From Entamoeba invadens IP1 (lineage: Eukaryota > Evosea > Mastigamoebida > Endamoebidae): DNA of 64,000 bases. The stretch spans positions 62,001-126,000 of the forward strand of contig NW_004440169.1 of NCBI RefSeq assembly GCF_000330505.1, in the 5' to 3' direction. The translations under genes were made by a program, and so were the position numbers. The notes under the pieces were generated by a model. The model was given only the letters and a program-made list of their open reading frames with translations. It did no database searches and had not been told where the DNA came from. Shown here piece after piece: positions 1 to 9,813 of this stretch (position 1 is the first letter of the stretch; each line of letters opens with the position of its first letter).

Positions 1-763
1 TAACAAACGTTCGAGTGACATTGGGACCATACGCACTATTCATCCATTTTGTGTTGTGATACTCATCAAAGCCAATACACCCCGATCGCTCAGTGTGACA
101 CTCAATAACAAAAATCACTTCATGTGCAGAGAACGTCGCGTAGACATCAGCGAAGATGTAGACGTCCCGAAAATCACAAAGAAGAATTTTGTTGTAATTT
201 TTGTAGCGCTCCACGCGATTTCCTGCTACGCGCGTGTCCTCAACTAATTCAGACAAATACTTTTTGTATACAAAAAAACGACGAGAAACCGCATCCGTCG
301 GTACATCAAACTGCACGTCGATGCGAACAACTTGAAGCCCAAACGATTGCATTTCGCTCACAAAAGTGTCGTCTGGTGGGGAAGACATTAACAAGAGGAC
401 TTTTGTAGTACGTGGGCATGACGAATTGAGGAGGCCCAAAGTGAAGTAGACCGACTCTTTGATGAATTGCCAATACCCCGGCTTTGTAAATTCAATTGCA
501 GAAAGCCACAAGTCTCGTGGATTGTTTGGTTCGTTTGTAAATACTTGTTGGCAGACGCCCTCATAATTGAAGAGACGAGTGTCGATACCTGCGCCAACAT
601 ATGTCGGTTGTGTGAAGTTCGGGTTTCTATTTGGAGACGTGGGAAAGGGCATTTCTGTATAAGAAAAGAGCGTTGGGTCGTATCGAAATATAATCAAAAC
701 ATTTACAAAGACGGCTAAAAATAAAAGGGGGACTACACACATCCCAACTGGATGCAGTCGCAT
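1..763 (-). CDS. Type II membrane protein, putative glycosyltransferase (3' end off window)
   Basis: An uninterrupted reading frame runs on the minus strand from an ATG at 763 to the window edge, 254 codons without a stop; the C-terminus is missing. Residues 5-27 form a hydrophobic segment after a short N-terminus with one Arg (MRLHPVG), followed by an Asn/Pro-rich stem, which is the layout of a Golgi type II signal-anchor protein. Around residues 195-210 is NKILLCDFRDVYIF, which resembles the Asp-containing D-x-R-D nucleotide-sugar motif of GT-A-like glycosyltransferases (pattern LLxDxRDVxF). GC content is clearly higher than the flanking spacer, as expected for a real gene. The hydrophobic anchor and motif are seen; the glycosyltransferase assignment is inference from the motif alone. 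It could be another lumenal protein with a Rossmann-like fold. Confidence 0.72.
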   Translation of the reverse strand, partial: MRLHPVGMCVVPLLFLAVFVNVLIIFRYDPTLFSYTEMPFPTSPNRNPNFTQPTYVGAGIDTRLFNYEGVCQQVFTNEPNNPRDLWLSAIEFTKPGYWQFIKESVYFTLGLLNSSCPRTTKVLLLMSSPPDDTFVSEMQSFGLQVVRIDVQFDVPTDAVSRRFFVYKKYLSELVEDTRVAGNRVERYKNYNKILLCDFRDVYIFADVYATFSAHEVIFVIECHTERSGCIGFDEYHNTKWMNSAYGPNVTRTFV

Positions 764-1548
764 TTGCCTTATTAGTTTTTTTCTTAATGTTAATAAATTA
801 ATAGAATAGTTATAATAATTAATATTATATAATAAATAATTTTAATTAGCAAATACTAGTTTTTTATATTCTTTTTTATTAAAGAGTTTAATTAAATAAT
901 TTATTAATTTATTTTTTTTTTGAATGATTTTTCATTAAATTAACAAATATTTTTAAATAACGAATTAGTTTTTATTAATTTTTTAATTTACTTGTTTAAA
1001 TAAAATGTTTTTAATAAAATATTTATTCATTTTAAGATGTTTTTTCAGTTTTGTGTTTAATTAATTTATTTAAATTTAATTAATTATTTAATCAAATACT
1101 TTATAAATTTTTCAAAAAATAGAAATAAAATTTTATAAACGAAAATTTCCGAATTTTTAAACCATTCATATTTAGTTGATTGTTCCTTTAATTGTTAAAA
1201 CAAATTTTAATGTTTCTTTAAATAGTTTATTTTAATATAATTATAATACTTTAATATATAATAAAATTAATCAAAAATATTCAAAAATTATATATTAATA
1301 AACTAACAGGTAAAATAAACTACATTTATAGTTTATTTTTAATAATTTCAAATTTCAAATTAATTAATAATTTGGTTACAAAAAAGAATTTCAATTATCA
1401 AAAGTAAAAAAAAATGAATAATTTTTATAATATTATAATAATAATAATATTATTATTATTATTTAAAAATAAAACGAATGATATTTTATTTTAATATAGA
1501 ACATTTCCACACACTTTTAGGAATGACGCATAAAATTTCGAAAAAAAA
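764..1548. other. AT-rich spacer
   Basis: About 780 bases of very AT-rich DNA between two divergent genes. Homopolymer and short TA/TTA runs dominate (for example ATAATAATAATATTATTATT near 1433-1452). I see no coding frame, RNA gene or clear repeat family. It must contain the promoters of both flanking genes. Confidence 0.6.
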
Positions 1549-2652
1549 ATGTATAAAAAACACACAATGATTGTCTATGTAAAGAACACAAAGACAAATA
1601 AATTTTATACCATTGAACCGCTCGAAGACACGGTAATTTCGATTAAAATTGAACTTGAAAGTGTTTTCCATGTTTCAGTTAGACAGCAAACATTGGTATA
1701 TAATTCAAAAATCCTTGATAATAATCGTATGTTATTGGAGTACAATATAAGTAACAAAACCCAACTCTATCTTATAATAAAGGACTCTTGTCCAGATCCA
1801 TTTACTTCTATATTTAATAAAGAATTATTTTCTACTTTAATAAACAATGTGCAGAGTATTCAACAAAAGATAAAACAATTACAAAACATTGATTTCACAC
1901 TACATGTATTTAACACTACTACTTCTTTGAACTCCAATGAACAAGTCAATTCATTAATTTTGGAAGATGAAAGACTTTCTATGACATCAAGGACGTTACA
2001 GCAGCTTGCAAACTATTTAAATGTGTTTGGCGAACTTGTCAAACAAACGAAACAATTACAAGAAGAAGTCGAAACGGAGATGAAGTTCAACGAACAAAGA
2101 CTTTTAGTCGTGTCTCAAAGAAAAAAGATTATCGAAGAAGACTATAAAAGTCCTAATACTTTAAACACTCGATTCCAAAGCTCTGAAGATGATGTAACAC
2201 AAGACGAAATCAAAGCAATAGAGAAACACAGCGGATACTTGATCCATTCTCAAAGAAGCCATTTCACTAATGATAATTTGAATGGAACTGCTTTAGAATT
2301 GGCTGTGCAAAAAGTGCCACGTGGATGTGTTTTCTTTAAAAACAAATCGAGAGCTTTTGGATTCTTTTTCGATACTAATAAAAAGAAACACATCTCAAAC
2401 ACTGTCTTTAAAATAGAAAATAATGTCTTCATCCCAACAGATGGAATTTATATGTACAATTTTATTAAAGAAAGTATCGGTAACACCAACGTCGTGAGTG
2501 TCGGAGATGTTATTGTCAGTCGTATGTGGGGAGGATTAACTGTTGATCCATATTTCATCTTTGGAAAGGAATCTCCTGAGGTAAAGACTTACTACAAAAA
2601 TCAGTCTGACGTTTTCGTTGCTGAAAATTGTGTTCTCCTTACCTTCAAATAA
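1549..2652 (+). CDS. Ubiquitin-like domain + TLDc-type domain protein
   Basis: Intact 367-codon frame. From the second Met (nt 1567, MIVYVKN) for ~72 residues the pattern follows ubiquitin: MxIxVK start, TIEPLEDTV, the TLVYNSKIL-DN-R-L-EYNI stretch and a LYLIIK end strand. The di-Gly terminus is absent, so it is a fused ubiquitin-like domain. A Gln/Lys/Glu-rich likely coiled coil follows (about residues 95-200). The last ~145 residues contain CVFFKNKSRAFGFFF, IPTDG, GDVIVSRMWGG, DPYFIFG and ENCVLLTF, a TLDc-like beta-sandwich ending as TLDc domains do. TLDc proteins are linked to oxidation resistance and V-ATPase regulation elsewhere; the role here is unknown. The Met at 1567 aligns with ubiquitin's start, so it may be the true initiator rather than 1549. 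Confidence 0.85.
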   Translation: MYKKHTMIVYVKNTKTNKFYTIEPLEDTVISIKIELESVFHVSVRQQTLVYNSKILDNNRMLLEYNISNKTQLYLIIKDSCPDPFTSIFNKELFSTLINNVQSIQQKIKQLQNIDFTLHVFNTTTSLNSNEQVNSLILEDERLSMTSRTLQQLANYLNVFGELVKQTKQLQEEVETEMKFNEQRLLVVSQRKKIIEEDYKSPNTLNTRFQSSEDDVTQDEIKAIEKHSGYLIHSQRSHFTNDNLNGTALELAVQKVPRGCVFFKNKSRAFGFFFDTNKKKHISNTVFKIENNVFIPTDGIYMYNFIKESIGNTNVVSVGDVIVSRMWGGLTVDPYFIFGKESPEVKTYYKNQSDVFVAENCVLLTFK

Positions 2653-2956
2653 CATTAAATAAACAATTCGTGTGTAAGTATTCTATAGAAGTCTTGAACT
2701 AATAAATATATTAAAAAATATTACAATATATAGTTATTTTTTTATTTGATTAAAATGTGTTACTAAATATTATACTTTTAATTATTATCATTATAGTAGT
2801 ATATAAATTATGCAGATTTAGGGGGCACCCCATTTTATCTATATTTTATAATACTTTAATTAAATCGCGAGGGACGTGTTTTCAAATTTTCCCAAAATTC
2901 GGAAATATAGTACCGAGTTTATTTTTAAATTATTTTATTTTTTTATTTTCCCTAAA
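2653..2956. other. Spacer and possible left edge of the inverted-repeat element
   Basis: AT-rich sequence after the TLDc gene with a small GC-richer patch near 2818-2895. A 67-codon hydrophobic frame (2757-2960) looks like chance. It may include the outer end of the mobile element whose inverted repeats start further right, but I cannot find matching outer termini or a target duplication. Confidence 0.35.
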
Positions 2957-3294
2957 ATGAGCACAACACATGTAAGCATAAAAATTTCTACCTTATCTGA
3001 TAATTTAGATATGATGAAAAACAAATTAAAAAATATTATTTCGGCGATTATAACGAGCTAGTTAAAGAAGTTATGTATTATATTTTAAAACAAGATGATT
3101 CAATAGGAGGTTTAAACTACTGTTTGGAAACTACCTCTTTGCTACGAGACCAAAGGTTCCTCAGCTTTGTGTACAGAATTAAAGGTTCCTCAGCCTCCGG
3201 CGTACTTTACAAACAAAAACCCAAATATGGGTTTCTTTTTGTCGTCTTAGATTTTAATAAAAATATTATCTTTATTTCGAATCCGATTCTTTAA
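2957..3294 (+). pseudogene. Broken small ORF in left inverted-repeat arm
   Basis: An ATG at 2957 (MSTTHVSIKIS) opens a short frame that stops at 3059. A second frame open from about 3036 continues through 3294 and crosses the left inverted-repeat arm. The right arm carries a comparable small ORF starting at 9283 on the minus strand (MTTTMERIIKAIKK), with a similar start context (TAAAATGA). The frames look like relics of one small gene in each arm that were broken by a frameshift. The product is unknown. Confidence 0.35.
3105..3254 (+). repeat. Left arm of ~150-bp inverted repeat (element 3.1-9.15 kb)
   Basis: This stretch recurs as its reverse complement at about 8990-9146. Shared landmarks are AGGTTTAAACTACTG, CTACGAGACCAAAGG, GGTTCCTCAG, GGCGTACTTTAC and the self-complementary AAACCCATATTTGGGTTT. 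Small gaps and substitutions separate the arms. The arm is much richer in GC than its surroundings and has an internal duplication of AAAGGTTCCTCAG. Both arms face inward, as in a terminal inverted repeat. Confidence 0.85.
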
Positions 3295-3437
3295 CTAAAT
3301 TTAATACATAATCAAATCTAATTTATTTTAGATAAATAATATCGCATAACGGGTATTAACATATCTGCTATTGTATTTTTACAATTGTTGTATATCCTAT
3401 TTACATTCTTTATTATTACATCCAATTTATCGTTATA

Positions 3438-4242
3438 GTCGGGGGATAAATAGCATTAAAAAGGGACAAAGGTAGTTAATTTTGAAAAATATAATTTCGA
3501 AACTATAATTTTTAAAAAATCTATTTAAAGGTCAAAATAAACATAAAATTAAAATAATAATATAAATTATCGTTTTTTAATTTTAAATGATTATAAATTG
3601 AATATTTATAAACTTCTATTTCAAAAATAAACAAAAACACCTCAATTTGTCCACTTAGAAAAATGTGGAAGTCTAAAACGCAGCACTTTTTATGGTTTGT
3701 CTGAAACTTGTTTTGTTAAAGAATTTTTCCTTTGTTTTTTCCTTTGTTTCATTTCTTTTCTGCTCTTCTTCAACTCCAATTGTTTTAATGTTAAAATGGT
3801 CTTTCTCTTATCTTTTCTCAATGGGAATGGTTCAACAACGAAAGATTGAAAGATTGAAATAACAAATGATGATTTTTCAGTGATTCCCTGACACTTTCAA
3901 AAATTGACACTGTTGTTAATTCATTAAACTCTGGCATTTTAACCATATACATCGTGAATATATATTGAAATACAGTTTTTAAACTGGTTTCTAGTATTTG
4001 AATTGCTTTTTTATGTTGATTGCCTGTTGTTGTTTCATCAAGGGTTCCTTTCTCTTCTTCTTCCATTGTTTTCAAAGATTGAATAATATCAAAAATAGAA
4101 AGTTATGGTTTTCTTTTATTATTTTCAAAGTAGTTAATTGAAAAACCCTTCTAATACTTTTATGGTTAAATAAAATATATTTTATAGTTTTTTACTCAAA
4201 TTAACTATTTCTGTCTTAAATTAACCCCCTTTATCACCCGAC
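3438..4242. mobile_element. TA-flanked 805-bp non-autonomous insertion
   Basis: The ends are GTCGGGGGATAAA and, inverted, GTCGGGTGATAAA. They are flanked by TA at 3436-3437 and 4243-4244. GTTAATTT repeats lie just inside both ends. It sits inside the larger inverted-repeat element and cuts a small minus-strand ORF. An 85-codon minus frame inside (3818-4075) has no recognisable domain. The TA duplication suggests Tc1/mariner/pogo-type mobilisation. Confidence 0.6.
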
Positions 4243-4344
4243 TATAAGTGTATTTATTCTATTTTCTATTTCTTCTATTTTTAAATTTATAGAATTTTGC
4301 TCTTTAGAAACATAGTTTCGTATTTCTTCTGTATTTTTATCCAT
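4234..4344 (-). pseudogene. Short ORF overlapping the upstream frame, cut by insertion
   Basis: An ATG at 4344 overlaps the stop of the upstream frame (…AATGGATAA…, 8-base overlap). The frame reads MDKNTEEIRNYVSKEQ and stays open for about 36 codons of Lys/Glu/Ile-rich, coiled-coil-like sequence until it runs into the 805-bp insertion ending at 4242. Overlapping stop-start junctions are typical of compact viral or plasmid-like elements. Function unknown. Confidence 0.35.
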
Positions 4345-4822
4345 TTTTTTCGTTTAATCTCTTTTCTCCAATTCTAACTCTTTTCTTAATTAATTCTTGT
4401 TTTCCTTTATTTTTACAAAATACATATCCTTTAATATAAATATTTGCATTTAAATCTTTTGTATCTAAATTATTTACATCTGGATTATTTTAGATATATC
4501 TGTGTATTTCTTTAATACATTGTTTTAAATCTTCTATTTTTTCTAAATTATAATTCTTTGTTATATTTTTAATAATTTGTATATAATCTGTTTTGTTTTC
4601 TTTATCTTCGGTAACTGTCTTTATACTATCGTTAGACCGAAGTTCCGCGACGAAGTTATCCTTACGATCCTTCGGATCTGAGAACCGTAGGTCCGTAGGA
4701 TGTGTAACACGTAGTGGCATCGAAGACGCAGATATATTTTTTGTCTCCATCGGAGACGTAGATTTACTTTTAGATAAAAAATTGTTTATAAGGTCTATTT
4801 TATAAATATAAAAATACTAAAA
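4337..4822 (-). pseudogene. Broken ORF of the inverted-repeat element
   Basis: A minus-strand frame is open from 4822 to a TAA at 4337, interrupted by one in-frame TAA at 4490-4492 (IHRYI-stop-NNPDVNN). The first ATG is at 4750 (METKNISASSMP). The N-terminal half is relatively GC-rich (SDPKDRKDNFVAELRSND) and the C-terminal half is Lys-rich (YIKGYVFCKNKGK). No domain is recognised. It lies within the 3.1-9.15 kb element and probably belongs to it. Its next ORF overlaps its stop codon. Confidence 0.45.
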
Positions 4823-4936
4823 ATACCTTATTGGGAATTATGTATACCATTTATGTGTATTATGTGGGTAAATTATGTTAATACATGTTAATCTATATCT
4901 TATATTATACCATATTGTTTGGGATTATTTTATTTA

Positions 4937-5188
4937 CAGTCAAAGGCGTCTATTTGTCGTAAATCCAGCAGAAAAAAATATCTATTTGTCGTAAATGAGT
5001 GAATTTTGTAGAAAATTCTATTTAATATTGAAATTTATTTTTTATAAAAAATTTAGTTTTTAATTTAACAAAAGTTACAGATTCGAGAACAAAATATTTA
5101 ATTGTCGTACACCAAAATGATTGGCCAGTTGCGCGACAATTAAGCAACTTCGACAATTATAATTACGACAAATAGACACCTTTGACTG
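4937..5188. mobile_element. 252-bp MITE with ~30-bp TIRs
   Basis: Ends CAGTCAAAGGCGTCTATTTG and inverted CAGTCAAAGGTGTCTATTTG, continuing as matching GTCGTAAT-type sequence, are flanked by TA at 4935-4936 and 5189-5190. A partial copy of the subterminal motif TCTATTTGTCGTAAAT is repeated directly at the left end (4981-4996). No coding capacity. The TA target site and CAGT ends fit a Tc1/mariner-type non-autonomous element nested in the larger element. Confidence 0.8.
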
Positions 5189-5208
5189 TAAATTTTTATT
5201 TCCTTAAA

Positions 5209-6390
5209 ATGGTTAAAGTTTTTTATAATAGTTTAGAAATCGAAAACATAGAAGATAAAATTACAATTAAAACATTAAGAAACAAAACATATAATTTTTC
5301 CACGAAAGAAGGAAAATATTCTTATACTTTTCCAACAATGTTTTTACAAAAATAAACTGTTTTTCAAAAGTCGGTACTGTCATATTTTTAGAACTTCCTA
5401 AAGTCCCGTTTTTTATTGTTGTTTTTTCCTAAAAAAAATAAAAAACAAAAAAACAAAAAATCGAAAGTACCGACTTTATTTTGAAAAAATACCAATCCCG
5501 TTCAATTATTTTCGTACAAATTCGGGAAAATATCGGAATATTAGCCATCTTTTTCCAAAAAACCCGATCCCGTTATTTGATTTGACCATAACTCGAAACT
5601 TCGCAATATATACACAGCATTGTTGACCTAAAAGCACAACAATCAACGTTTAAGTGAATTGTGATGGTGTTGTTTGTGTCGAGTTTTAACTGATAATTAC
5701 TTTCGTTAAAAAATATTTTCAATTAAAAACAAACTGTGGTTATCTTCTCTGAATAAAAAATAATGAAAAAAAAGAGTTCAAAAAATTACAGCAAATGTTT
5801 GATAATTTTGACAGGCATAAGTCAAAATTGTCAAAGGGCAACACTAGAAAAATAATACAAAATAACAATATTGTTTTGTTATTGGTTATTTTAAAAATGA
5901 TTTTCTCACTGAAATGCTCAAAAAGAATGTCTACTTTATAAAACCCAACAAAAATAAGTTATCAAATCATTTTGTTATTTTTATTGTTTTTGTGACAACA
6001 CTACTAAGCATACTAATCTTCGAACTAAGCTTGTTTTGTGAATATTTTATTAATTATTAAAATGTTTGATAATGAAAAAAATTGACATTAAGTTTATTTG
6101 CTTTTGTACTAAAATGCACTTTTGGGATAATTCGTGTGTTTTTATGAAACAAAAATCCCATTATTTCAAATTTTATATGGAATTTTTTAATGCTTAAAAT
6201 TTTTCAAGTAAAAAAATATTTTTTAAAGACCGTTTTTCTCTTTTTTCTTGGAAAAAATAAGCGAATTTATTACAAAAAACGATTCCCAAAAATAATAAAC
6301 AAAATAAATGCAAAAAATCGGGACACCTCAGTACCGACTTTTGAAAACCAGTTTATAATTACCATTTATTACAATTATCTTAATAAAGAA
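5209..6390 (+). pseudogene. Small ORF split by a 1-kb Tc1-like MITE
   Basis: An ATG at 5209 opens MVKVFYNSLEIENIED… which is open for 49 codons up to the TA-flanked insertion at 5355-6353. If the insertion and one TA copy are ignored, the frame continues for only a few codons to a TAA at about 6388-6390. It is convergent with the large broken minus-strand gene that ends at 6418. The gene appears to belong to the 3.1-9.15 kb element. No recognisable domain. Confidence 0.4.
5355..6353. mobile_element. 999-bp non-autonomous Tc1-like element (copy 1)
   Basis: Termini AACTGTTTTTCAAAAGTCGG and inverted AACTGGTTTTCAAAAGTCGG are flanked by TA at 5353-5354 and 6354-6355. The whole sequence recurs at 52386-53332 with scattered changes, and the ends match those of the transposase-bearing element at 54276-56040. 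Its left ~220 bp (…CCAATCCCGTTC…GATCCCGTTATTT) match the right end of that element inverted. The interior is unrelated to the transposase gene. It disrupts a small ORF. Confidence 0.88.
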
Positions 6391-6417
6391 TTTATAGAAA
6401 TGTTATTAACAAGTGTT

Positions 6418-8935
6418 TTATTTATATAATCTAGCTTTATGTTTAGATGGTGTGGTTTTAAAAGGACCAGAGATAACATTAAAAGCAATTTTATTTTTAA
6501 ATTTATCTTCTACAATTAATTTTAACCAATAAGATATAGAATAATTATCTTCTTTAGTAATTCCACTTTTAGTTGATATTTTTGCTTTAATAATTCCACT
6601 ATTCTTTAATAATTTATATCCAACTATATTACTATTATATCCTTCGTTAACTTAGTCGTCTAATTTTTTAAAATCTTTTAATGTTAAATAAGGTAATTCT
6701 TTTAATATTAAACTATTTGGTGTTTATTGTATTTGTTCTGTTTTATTGGTTTTAGCTTCGACTATTTCTACTTTTGCACATTTATTTTTTGAAGCAGATG
6801 TAAATGTACCAGTTTTACATATTGTTAATATTGGGTTACCACTAATAGAACCTCTTGCTATAATTCCATATATATCTAATTTCTTATAATAATTTTGGCC
6901 TCTATTTAAATATGTTGTTAAATTAGTAGTAGACCAATAAAAATATAATTCTGTTTCTTCTGTTATTATGGAATCTTTAGAACAAGCCAATAAAAGAGTA
7001 TCTCCAAATCTAGATTTTGTTTCTTTAAATCCATAAACATATGATGTTGTGTTATTTTCTAATTCTATAAACTTCTTACTATATGCTTTACAATTTTTAA
7101 GAATTCCATATTATCTGTTTCTACACATTTCCATATATTTACTTTGTTCTATCTATTCTTCTATTTCTTTATTTTTAGCTTGTAATTCTACTATTTTATC
7201 TTTATTAACAATATTAAAAGCTTTAATTAATTCTTGTTTTTTAATTTCTTTACTAATTGTTCTTATAGTTAAGTTATCGTCTGGGTAATTAAGTAATTCC
7301 ATATTAAATTCTTTAAACACTGTGGTATACTTTGTTGTTTTAATTAGAGATATGGTTTTCTTAGACAATTTAAAATTAAATGTCTTATTTGGAGTTAATC
7401 CAACTTCTTCTGGTTGTTTACTAAAAGCATCGTCTTTATAAGTAGCTGTATGTAATTTATCGGAACCAGATGTAACATATGTTTCTAAATCTTTATTATT
7501 TGTTGTTACTCTAATATAACCATCTTGTTGTATACTAACTTCTTTATTATCTTTATCTATATTAACTAATATTACAATTATAGGTTTATTACTACAATAA
7601 TATCTTAACGCATTATATAATTTAACATTATTACAATCTTTAAAATAAAATCCATTAACTTTTCCAGTAAGTCTATTTTGGTAAAGAGAAACGAATGCTA
7701 ACTTTGTTTCTACATCTAATATACAAATATTATAAAGAATATGTTTACATAATAGGTTAAATTGCGTTTCTATAGAATTATAATAAATAAGAGAAGGATC
7801 CATTTGTTTTCTTAAGAATTCCATTTGTTCTTCTATAAATTCTCTATTTAACTCCTTATCTGTATTGTATCTATAGAATGTCATCTCCAACCTTAATAAT
7901 CCTGTATCTAAAGAAGAATTAATAGCTTTATTTAATATTGGTTCTGGATTATTAATCCAATCGTTTATATGGGACCCAATTTTATTTCTAACATTTGGAG
8001 ATTCCATAGATTGTACAAACTTATTGTAAAACTTATATCAAATAGTTCCATTAGATCCTTTGGATCCAGAGTCTGCGATATCTGTTGTTCTAATAAATGT
8101 TAAACAATTTTTGAAACAGTATTACTATTATTTAATATTGTGGCGGTGTAATTATCCGGAGATGTGTCGTCTCCTTGTTCTCTAAATCCAACACTTAAAA
8201 AATGTTCTATAACATTGTTTTTATTGAATACTCCTTTATAATCTTGCGTAAAATCTATATCGTGTATAAATACATTGTTATCGTTTAAGAATTTTAATTT
8301 GTCTTTATCTGTTAACATATTAAACACATCTTGGACACTAGCACAACTTAAGTTAATTTTAAGGATTTGTATAAATATAGATGGTTGGTGTAACATATCT
8401 TCGGATCTCTTTATACATAAAGGTTTAATATCTGCTTTATTTATATTTATACCAACACTGTTAAATACCATTTTAATATTAGCTGTAATAACGGCCAAAA
8501 TATTTTTCGAAATATCCCTAAGTTCTTTTGGAACAGATTTAGATTCTTGTTCTTCCTCTTCGTTATCTATAGTATCGGAGGAAATAAATGTTTTACTAAG
8601 ATTTTCTACATCTTTAATTAATTTATCTGGAATTGGAGAATATACCACAATATTATCCGAAAATAATGTATTTAATGGTTCTAATTCTTTATCTGTACGT
8701 ATTCCTTCTTCTGTATAATCCGCATTACTAATGTCAGAATCGTTAACAATTTTATTTAAATTATAGAGAATAGTTTCTGTTTTAACTTTATTATTACCAA
8801 TAGTTTTATAATTAAATGTAACATCGTCTCTAGTCTTGTTAAAAAATTTATTTTTTAATTAGAACATTAGAATTTTCTTGTTTTAAGTCTTGTGTTGTGT
8901 CAGCAGCCTGCTTTTCTAATATAGAAAAAATTTAA
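6418..8935 (-). pseudogene. Large broken gene (~815 codons) of the inverted-repeat element
   Basis: Consecutive minus-strand frames join into one decayed gene. Breaks seen are a frameshift near 8862, a frameshift near 8100, TGA at 8038-8040, TAG at 7153-7155, and TAA at 7111-7113, 6724-6726 and 6652-6654. It ends at TAA 6418-6420. Distinct stretches are NVFIHDIDFTQDYKGVFNK (~8270-8215), YNKFVQSMESP (~8025-7995), GSHINDWINNPEPIL and TGLLRLEMTFYRYN (~7975-7865). The R-L-E-x-x-F-Y and D-I-D-F patterns are reminiscent of replication-initiator-type proteins of small replicons, but no HUH, D5-helicase or polymerase motif is visible, so I do not assign a function. Only five stops and two shifts in ~2.5 kb suggest fairly recent inactivation. 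Confidence 0.6.
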
Positions 8936-8989
8936 AATTTATACTACCAAATTGCTACCATTTTGGCTACATCTATTTTAAAAATAATT

Positions 8990-9146
8990 GTAAAATCTAA
9001 GACGACAAAAAGAAACCCATATTTGGGTTTTTGTTAGTAAAGTACGCCGAAGGCTGAGGAACCTTTAATTCTGTACGCAAAGCTGAGAGACCTTTGGTCT
9101 CGTAGCAAAGAGGTGGTTCGCAAACAGTAGTTTAAACCTCCTATTG
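8990..9146 (-). repeat. Right arm of ~150-bp inverted repeat
   Basis: Reverse complement of 3105-3254, with the same ordered landmarks (TAAAATCTAAGACGACAAA, AAACCCATATTTGGGTTT, GTACGCCG, CTGAGGAACCTTTAAT, GGTCTCGTAG, CAGTAGTTTAAACCTCC). Together the arms bracket the element's broken genes. They are diverged by small indels and point changes, so they are not an assembly palindrome. Confidence 0.85.
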
Positions 9147-9283
9147 AGAGTGTTGTTTTTAATTTGAAATAATTCCTTAGATTCAACTCTATAGAATAAA
9201 TCAACTTCGTGATTATTTAACTCTGTAATATGAACACATTTCTTTTTAATAGCTTTAATAATACGTTCCATAGTAGTTGTCAT
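9030..9283 (-). pseudogene. Small ORF entering the right inverted-repeat arm
   Basis: An ATG at 9283 starts MTTTMERIIKAIKKKCVHI and the frame runs into the inverted repeat, ending within it at about 9065. Similar in position and start context to the broken ORF in the left arm. The charged N-terminal part may be helical. Function unknown; likely part of the mobile element. Confidence 0.35.
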
Positions 9284-9291
9284 TTTAGACT

Positions 9292-9813
9292 TTAAAAAAA
9301 TTAAATTATCACTTTAAAATAATAACCCTAAAATAATTGAACCTAAATAACGGAGCGAAGCGACGAAATCGTGAAGATTGAGGATTCCCGAAGGGTGCAC
9401 GAAATCGGCACGATTTATATACTACTTTTATTATTATATATATTATGTTTTATCTATTATATTTATATTAAAAATCATATTATTATCATTTATATAATTA
9501 TTTTTTTCATTTTATTCAATATATTCTAAAAAAATAGATATATAATATACAATAATATATTATAATAATATTATATCTTAATTTATTTTTATTAGTAAAT
9601 TGTAGTATCTATTTATTAAAATCAATAATTCAATAAACTATAATTAATGGTATAACTACTTGAAATAATAATAATAATTATTATTATTATTATTATTATA
9701 GAAAATTATTAATATCAATAAAAACTTCACAGATCCAACACCACTGTATGTTGTTGTTTTCGAAGTGTTTTTAACATGAATAATAGTAAACCTCAAAAAA
9801 CTAAACAACACAT
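9292..9813. other. AT-rich spacer with a GC-richer patch
   Basis: A compositionally distinct patch at about 9348-9415 (CGGAGCGAAGCGACGAAATC, GGGTGCACGAAATCGGCACG) lies just outside the right inverted repeat and may be the element's outer end. The rest is AT-rich, with a simple (AAT)n/(TTA)n palindromic run near 9667-9700. No coding frame is seen. Confidence 0.5.

Noticed and set aside
124..718. Plus-strand ORFs near the left end
   Set aside because: They are shadows of the longer minus-strand frame that starts at 763 and runs off the edge with a signal anchor.
2757..2960. 67-codon hydrophobic ORF
   Set aside because: Low-complexity Ile/Leu/Phe sequence expected by chance in AT-rich DNA, with no conserved feature.
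6418..8935. TAA/TAG read as sense codons (alternative genetic code) in the large broken gene
   Set aside because: A TGA and two frameshifts also interrupt it, and neighbouring genes use standard stops. Decay is simpler.
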